From Chimonanthus salicifolius (Eukaryota; Streptophyta; Magnoliopsida; Laurales; Calycanthaceae): a DNA stretch of 64,000 nucleotides. Positions within the stretch are counted from its first letter, which is position 1. Every line of letters begins with the position of its first letter. Shown piece after piece: positions 58,001 through 64,000 of the stretch. Where the stretch lies: NCBI GenBank assembly GCA_013350335.1, contig CM023535.1:22599746-22663745 (forward strand), written 5' to 3'. The notes beneath the pieces are model-generated. The model did not search any database and was not told the origin of the DNA. It worked only from the letters and a program-made list of their open reading frames with translations. Both the position numbers and the translations under genes were made by a program.

Positions 58001-61000
58001 AGTTCTCATATTTTCCTTTTACTTACAGGTCTGGTGCTTTGCTTCAGCATCTCCTCTCACCTCTGAAATAGATATATTGTCTTCCTGCTTCTAATATGTC
58101 TGCAACTTATATTTGTCCAAGCTATTCTTTCCCTGCTTTGCGTGTTTACTTCAGTTCTTTCATCATCATCAACGCCAGAGTCCCATCTATTTGGAGTTGG
58201 TTTTTGAAGTTCTACTTCTCCATTTGACCCTATCATAAACCATACAGGCACTCACTCCACTATCTATCATGTCCTTTATCCATTCCCTCCACATTATCAA
58301 TGGTCTATTGATGCGGAGCAGCAGATCTCTTTTTATTATTTCTTTCTATTTTCTATTGGTTGTAATTAGAAATTAGAATTTCCTATTTTAAGAGCGTTTA
58401 TTTTCGTTTTAGGGTATTTTTAGGAGTTTCTTTATTTAAGGGTTGCATCTCTTATAAAAGCCCTCTCTTGTAAGCATTATTAGAGACGATGGAATAAAAT
58501 AAACAATCAGATTTTCGCAAAACACCTTTGCAAGGTGCGATTCTTCAGATTGGGAGTGATTCCTTTGCGTGAGGCTTGATGTAAGACCATAGTTCTTCTT
58601 CAGGTACTTTTTCTTCTTCTCTTCTTCATCTCATCTTCGTCGTTTTCTTCAGATTTTCCAAACCCAAAATCTGTCCTCTTCTTCCTTACAGCCAGCCATA
58701 CCCTTACCAGATCTCCACAACTTCCTCTTCCTTTCCATCACTGCCCGATCCCAAATCCCTTCTGTGGCTTCCATGACTTCCGCTACCCCTTGCTTCCTTT
58801 TCCTCTTGTCCTTCCTGCCGTAAATTCCCTTGTCCTCTTATCCCTTTTCTTGTAGAATGGTTGCCCTAGTCCCTTAAGTTTCCCACGTGACTAAGCATTA
58901 AGTTACTTTCCATGTGACTTATTAACCCTTGCCCATTTGATTCATTTAATACTTTGATCCCATCCTTTCCATTCACACATTAAATTCTCCATATTTGCAT
59001 GGTTATTGATGGCTAGTTTGTATTAATTAATTGCATATATTAATTTAGATTTTAATTTAAGCCCATGTTAGTTTTAGGGTGCATTATTTTCATTCCTTTT
59101 AACTTTTAGGGAACCAATTTAGGCATTTAGGGTCACCCTATTAGTTGTCCTGCATCATCTATCCTCCTTGTACCTACAACTTGTAACCTCTCAACTCTAC
59201 ATATTGGAGCCATTTTTGCTCTTCTACTTACATGCCCAAACCACCTCATAAGAGTCAGCTACTTTAAACTGTCCCTAAATATAGAAGTTCTTTCCTTACA
59301 TCAAATCCAACCTTATTTCTGCATCCTAGCATTTCTACTTGGATTTTATTGTCAAATGTGAAGAATCTTCACTAAGGCCTTCACCAATAGTGTCACCATC
59401 ACTGCCTCCATATATGTCACCATCACCCACTAGCACTACTATCCATCACTGTCTTCATCCTAATCTGATTGGCCCCTCTTTGCCAGTATCTGTTTGTGCA
59501 TGGCCTGTCGTGAACCTTTTTGGATCATTAGTCTGCTCTCTAGATTGTCTGCTCGCTTACTTCTGCCAGATCTGTACCACTGATTGTTGTTCAAGTCATA
59601 GAGCCAAATCTTGCTGATCTCCTGTTTCAAAGTGTTGATTTTTCCTTCATCTGTTTCTTTGGTGATCAACAACTATGGTGCCTTAATTGTGTTTTCTCTC
59701 CTGTATGCTGCATAATTTTGCAATTAATCTTCTTCTGCATTTGATCAACTCAAGTCTTTGCATCTGTCCATTGGTTACATCAAGATGATGTTATTTGACC
59801 ATAGCATTTTTGTAGATGGTGTCATTTGTTACTTGACCATAGCATTTCTGCAGATTGTGTCATACGCCAATTTTAGTCATCAATTATTCAATTTAGTAAA
59901 TTCAGGCCCAAGTTTGAGCCACTTGAGGGTTTTTTCTTCCTGGGGTTGGGAGGGCACTATAAGAATTAATACCACTAACCAGGATTATTTGGGTACTTGA
60001 TAAACATGTCATTGAAAGCATTTCAATTTATCACATTGAAAATTAGTGAAGGCCTTTCACGAACTCAATCCCAAGATCTGTCCCCTGGTGGGGAAATTCC
60101 TACCCAACATGCTACCAGCATCTTTGGTTCCAACTCTAGCACGTGCCACTCTATTAGCTTCCACTCAAAGAGAAGCATGATGATCATTCGCATCTTGTTA
60201 CCAGCACCAATAGTTTTCAGAAGGCTGTATTTTTTATTTATTTTTTGAATAGCAACATGATCAAGTCCACAACCTTTGTGCTACCAATAGAATATACATT
60301 CCAACTGTGCTACACACTCTTACCTTAAAAAGGTTGTAATTCACACATCTTTCATTTTAGCTCAAGACATCATACCATACTGATGAGAAAAGGTTCATTT
60401 GGTAAGCAACCATATTCCTTTGCCCCTCAATGTTCAACCATAGATTTTAAAAAGCTTATAAGAATAGTGAGGTTATTGCTAGTGTGTTGAGTATATAAAT
60501 GACTCAAGAGACTTATATTTGATAGTATATCACCAAAAGCAACAGACATTCACTTAATCATCACAAAAGTGGTAAAATGCAACTCAAAACACACAGAAAT
60601 GTGACCTAAGGGAACTAAAGATACGGATATAATTAGCTAATGAAAGAGGGATGATATGGGCAAAATAGTTTATCGTCTTTCTTGGGCAAAATAGTTTGAT
60701 ATATTTACATAGTTCTGCATAGTAAACATAATGCATGGACTTCAAAATTTTATTCTCTCTTATAATAGAAGTTGGGGAGGGGGAACCAATCATGATATGA
60801 TGCGACCAAGTTATCAAACCACTAAATTTCAGGACTGCATTGAACTGTCAAATGCAAAGTGGTGTTATGTGAGAGAGAGAGAGAGAGAGAGAGAGAAGGA
60901 ACAGCAGTCCTCTTTTTTTTAATGGTAAATGACTTGAAGCTGCAACCTTTCTAGTTGTAACAAGGAGCACTTAACAACAATGAACAATGGCAGAATATAG

Positions 61001-64000
61001 GGCCAGTTTCATGGCTAAAACTGAATATAGTAGAAATTAGCTGGGGAGAAGCCCAGCCTGGTATTCAACCTTCAGCTTTTGTTCCAGTCACTTATGTTGT
61101 TTTCGTAAAATAAAAAGGTGTAGTACAAGGTGTAATATAACAACTATACTTACCAGAAAAAAGACGTGATAAAAGGAAGGACATTTAAGTTGGACAAGGA
61201 GAAAGTGCAAGACCTTTCATTTTGAAAGCTTTTGAACCATTTACAAGTGACAGATGTTAGACTACATCAACATGGGAAAAAAATGTAATGAGGGCAAGAA
61301 ATGGTGTTTATGGATGTGGGATTAGTTGGAAAGAGAATGATCAAATAATTTAAGTGAAGATCCCTAGGGCCTATCTGAGCAAATCCATGCTCCAGCATTA
61401 GTCCAAATTAGAAAATCCCACGCCCTCCACCCCCCACCACCACACGCCCCCCAAAGGAAAAAAAGCTTGATATCCAATCTATCAAAGCCTTTTTACTTTT
61501 ATTTTAAGCGGTAAGAATGTACCAAATGATTTCATGCCACATTAGCAAATTATCCTAATTTTAAGTGTCCTGAGTTCAATTGCCACATTGGGATAACTTT
61601 GGTCGTCAAATGGGCAGCTGGTCCATGTGAAACAGTTTGCCAAAACCAATCATGAGTTCTACTTACATCAAAGAACTAAAGAAAGGATAAAAAAGGAAAC
61701 ATCAATTGACAAAAGAGAGATAATTCACAAGATATGATACATCTGTACCTAATGTATCAATTCAAAGTATTGGCCCTAAAAAGAGAAATTCTGTGCTGTA
61801 TTTCGAAATGTTCTGATATATGTGATGAATACATACTTGTTAGACTTTTTACTAGTATGAAAGAATTCCATATGTATAAAAAATCTTTTTGGTAGATCAA
61901 AATATTATTATGGTTGTTCTGTATACATCCGCCTGTTTTATTCTATAGGCCACTGCAAGATTACCAATGGAATGGGGGAAATAGAATCTAACAACCTTGA
62001 ATGAATATTCCAAAGAAATTTTAGTTTGGGTACACTCCCTAAAGCCGAGAAAGCATTGATTCTCCTTTTTATTCGATAAATTGTGGCATGATAAAAGGAC
62101 ATGGTTTTTTATATAGTGGAAAAGTATAATTTAGAAATCTGACCCCAAATAGATAGGATAAATGACTTGGATGATAATCACTGAGACACAAAGAATTAGT
62201 AAAATTAGAACATACAATGATAAAAGTAAACAAATATATAAAGCAAAAAATATTAGTATTGGTATAAAAATTTGAGATCAAATATCTCAAGCTTCATCAA
62301 AATTCTCAGTGGAAAGTTTTTTTTTTTTTTTAGGGCAAGGAATACATGAAGCAATGATTTTAGAAGAGATTCAAGGGGTTGAGCTAAACAAATAATTTTT
62401 CTTTATTCCCCATCAAATTGCAATAAAACCTTTTCTTTTTTTTTTTGTTGGGGGGGTTGGGGGGGGGGGGGGGGAAGAGAGGGAAATTACAAAAGTTAAA
62501 ATGCCAATGAAAACAAAAACATAAAATATTACAGATCATAATTGAAAACATAGAGATCCTCTTCCTGTCAGATCAATTTAATTCAACATCATCAATCGCC
62601 AATTTATATATAAATCTGTGCTGTGAAGCTGCTATAATCTTTTGTCAGTAGACTCTGCTGAGCTACAAATGAAATGATCTTTGCCCAAAAACAAAGCTCT
62701 ACATGATCCTTCATCCTGAAAGAAGCTCCTACTTCTTTCTTTCCATAATCCGGATCTCCTTTTCCAAAAACTAGGCCTTTCCAACTAAATCGGCCAGATT
62801 CCCTCCCATCTAAAAAGGGTTCAGAAAGAACTTGGAATAACCCATCAATGAGATGAACATCATCATCAAATTGGAGGCAACTAATCCACAATCAATAAAA
62901 ATAAATCCATGGTCCAAATTCAACTTAGAAAATCGAATGGATGAGACATGGATACAAAAAATAAGATTTTGGTACAAAGTCCACAACTATCACACATGAT
63001 ATGGATTTGGTATTTGTGGTTTATGGCTTCAATATAAGTAGGCAACTTAACTCAAAATATCCCAAAATATGATGATCTACAATGTAATATCATGAATTGA
63101 TCTAGAAAAATGTCTTTTAATTAGCAGGAATGAATAATTATGATTCAAGCCCCACAAACTCTAAACAATTTTGATGGGAGAGACACAAAACAGTAAATAG
63201 ATTCATGATTTAGATACCAAAATTTGAATATAAAATCTATCTAAGAACCCATGCATGACCCCTGCACATGACGAACACCCAAAACATGAAGACATGATTA
63301 TGTTAAGACATGGCCATAAACATGTGAACATAGGTCTTCTTTTCAAAAACTCCGAGAATATGGCATTTAATGGATACTATTGTTACTTGCATTATTGAAT
63401 ATCACAAAAAAATTCTTGTTATAACGAATCTTAATAATGTCGCTGTGAACTAGTCCTTAAAATGAAGTTTGAAAGAGAAAAATCAGAGATAATGGCAATA
63501 GTGCAGCTACATGTAAACTTTCCGTTTCAAAAGGGGAGGTCTATTAAATTTTGGGGGACAATGGTCCATGGCTCATGCCCACAACTTGTCCTGCCCCTGA
63601 TAAGTTGCAGACTGCAACTTAGCACATACCAAGCACCACACAGAAATTTCAGGCAACTGTATGTAAACAAACATTGAATTCTTAGAAAGGATAAAATAAA
63701 AAAGAGGAAGCTACTGCCAATTAGCATCCTTTGGCTAATTCTTGTCATTATTTTTGAATGATATTGTCAACGTAACTTTATTCATGAAATCTCATTCAAA
63801 AAGGAAAATTCATTCAAGAAATCATGAGGAGGAAGGCATGCAGAAACTCATAATAGTTTTATTTTCATTATTATTATTATCATCACCATCATCATTATTA
63901 TTTCCGAGTAATAACTGGTATAGGGTTTCATAACTACCTTTCTTTAGGTATTGCACCAGTGGCTTAAAGTAACCAGCCTCTGCCATATGAAGCACATTTT
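55057..64000 (-). CDS. PUB43: U-box E3 ubiquitin ligase with ARM repeats, PUB43/PUB44-like, 3' part
   Basis: Ubiquitin ligase of the plant U-box/ARM class that includes PUB43 and PUB44 (SAUL1), acting in senescence and immunity. Two exons are visible on the minus strand. 63938-64000 and beyond gives NVLHMAEAGYFKPLVQYLKK. After a 7,427-bp intron, 55057-56510 gives about 484 residues from TDMNKILLATALGRMELTDQ to the family C-terminus QMQSSYF. Both borders have GT/AG and one Gly codon is split across them. The long exon is a string of armadillo repeats (for example LQNLSMLAENVHRLINSGIV, DRYCFVKST-like Cys-rich insert at HDGYCFVKSTFCLVKAGAI). No stops or frameshifts are seen. The U-box and N-terminal repeats must lie beyond 64000. 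PUB43 and PUB44 cannot be told apart from this part. Confidence 0.93.
56511..58308. other. Intron of the U-box gene, left part
   Basis: Pyrimidine-rich sequence from about 56880 to 58300 gives several Ser/Leu/Phe/Cys-rich plus-strand frames (57262-58094), with no domain. No gene is called. The composition resembles the start of the solo LTR that follows and may be another retrotransposon fragment. Confidence 0.5.
58309..59157 (+). mobile_element. Solo LTR with perfect 5-bp target duplication
   Basis: The 849-bp segment begins TGATGCGG and ends CCTGCATCA, a 6-bp inverted TGATGC...GCATCA terminus. TCTAT flanks both sides (58304-58308 and 59158-59162). A TATA box (CTTATAAAAGCC, about 58450-58461) and a polyadenylation-like GGAATAAAATAAAC (about 58490-58503) are in the right order for U3, R and U5. 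No internal region adjoins, so it arose by LTR-LTR recombination. It lies antisense in the U-box gene intron. Confidence 0.88.
59163..63937. other. Intron of the U-box gene, right part
   Basis: No second gene was recognised. Landmarks are a GA run (about 60872-60896), poly-G (62449-62474) and short A/T microsatellites such as TTATTATTATT near 63870. The minus frame at 62604-62891 (95 codons) has no known domain and no splice evidence. Confidence 0.5.
62449..62474. repeat. Poly-G tract
   Basis: An almost pure run of G on the plus strand, interrupted once by TT, next to a poly-T run. It could form a G-quadruplex, or its exact length could be an assembly artefact. Confidence 0.8.

Noticed and set aside
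57262..58094. Overlapping Cys/Ser/Leu-rich plus-strand frames of up to 202 codons
   Set aside because: Composition follows the pyrimidine-rich strand, no domain or membrane protein family is recognisable, and they lie in an intron.
62604..62891. A 95-codon minus-strand frame inside the U-box intron
   Set aside because: No known motif and no matching splice sites in phase with the U-box exons, so it is not called as an exon or gene.

Overview
This is a plant nuclear genome window, almost certainly from an angiosperm with a large, transposon-rich genome. It holds two host genes, both on the minus strand and both with plant-type structure: a complete NIPA-type (DUF803) membrane transporter gene (19735-31890, nine exons, 347 aa when spliced) and the 3' part of a PUB43/PUB44-type U-box/ARM-repeat E3 ligase gene (55057 to beyond 64000). 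Each has one very large intron, 8,156 bp and 7,427 bp, filled with transposon debris. No organellar, bacterial or viral gene set is visible, and I cannot name the species.

Layout. 1-3086: remnants of LTR retrotransposons with 97-bp and 57-bp tandem arrays. 3087-5087: Copia-like LTR and internal region on the minus strand. 5088-16875: a directly repeated block (about 5088-8190 and 11277-15206, with a further shared piece at 9205-9500 and 16575-16875). The block contains TRIM elements with tRNA-Met primer-binding sites and several hAT-like MITEs built of ATCGGCCGAT palindromes, some present in only one copy. 19735-31890: the NIPA gene. Its intron 6 hosts a 1.1-kb TIR transposon that carries one exon of a NIP2/Lsi1-like aquaporin. 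32200-38700 and 45281-52999: two related Mutator-like elements (called M1 and M2 here). 38701-45280: AT-rich intergenic DNA with tRNA-derived SINE-like repeats and one more hAT-like MITE. 53000-55056: MITE, SINE and LINE fragments. 55057-64000: the U-box gene, with a solo LTR in its intron.

The most interesting structure is the M1/M2 pair. Both carry a left, rightward-reading MULE transposase gene (FAR1-type zinc domain, DDE core, CCHC knuckle) and a right, leftward-reading partner gene (plant-transposon-associated domain, basic N-terminus, coiled-coil-like segment, Pro/Ala-rich tail). Both genes seem to be driven from TATA boxes at the inner edges of the TIRs. The TIRs are long arrays of short perfect palindromes, but of unrelated sequence: GATCGATC/CGTGCGATCG types in M1 and ATTCATTCGAATGAAT in M2. 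Nonetheless all four termini keep one non-palindromic motif, GAAATTACGWTTCTGCC (decayed in one), at exactly 61-77 bp from the end. This looks like a transposon lineage that keeps its proteins and a fixed core site while replacing the palindromic array.

M1 is heavily decayed. M2 is nearly intact: its transposase has one nonsense codon between the second and third catalytic residues, and its partner gene has about three breaks. Evidence comes from reading translations, splice sites, inverted repeats and target-site duplications by eye; identities are not computed.
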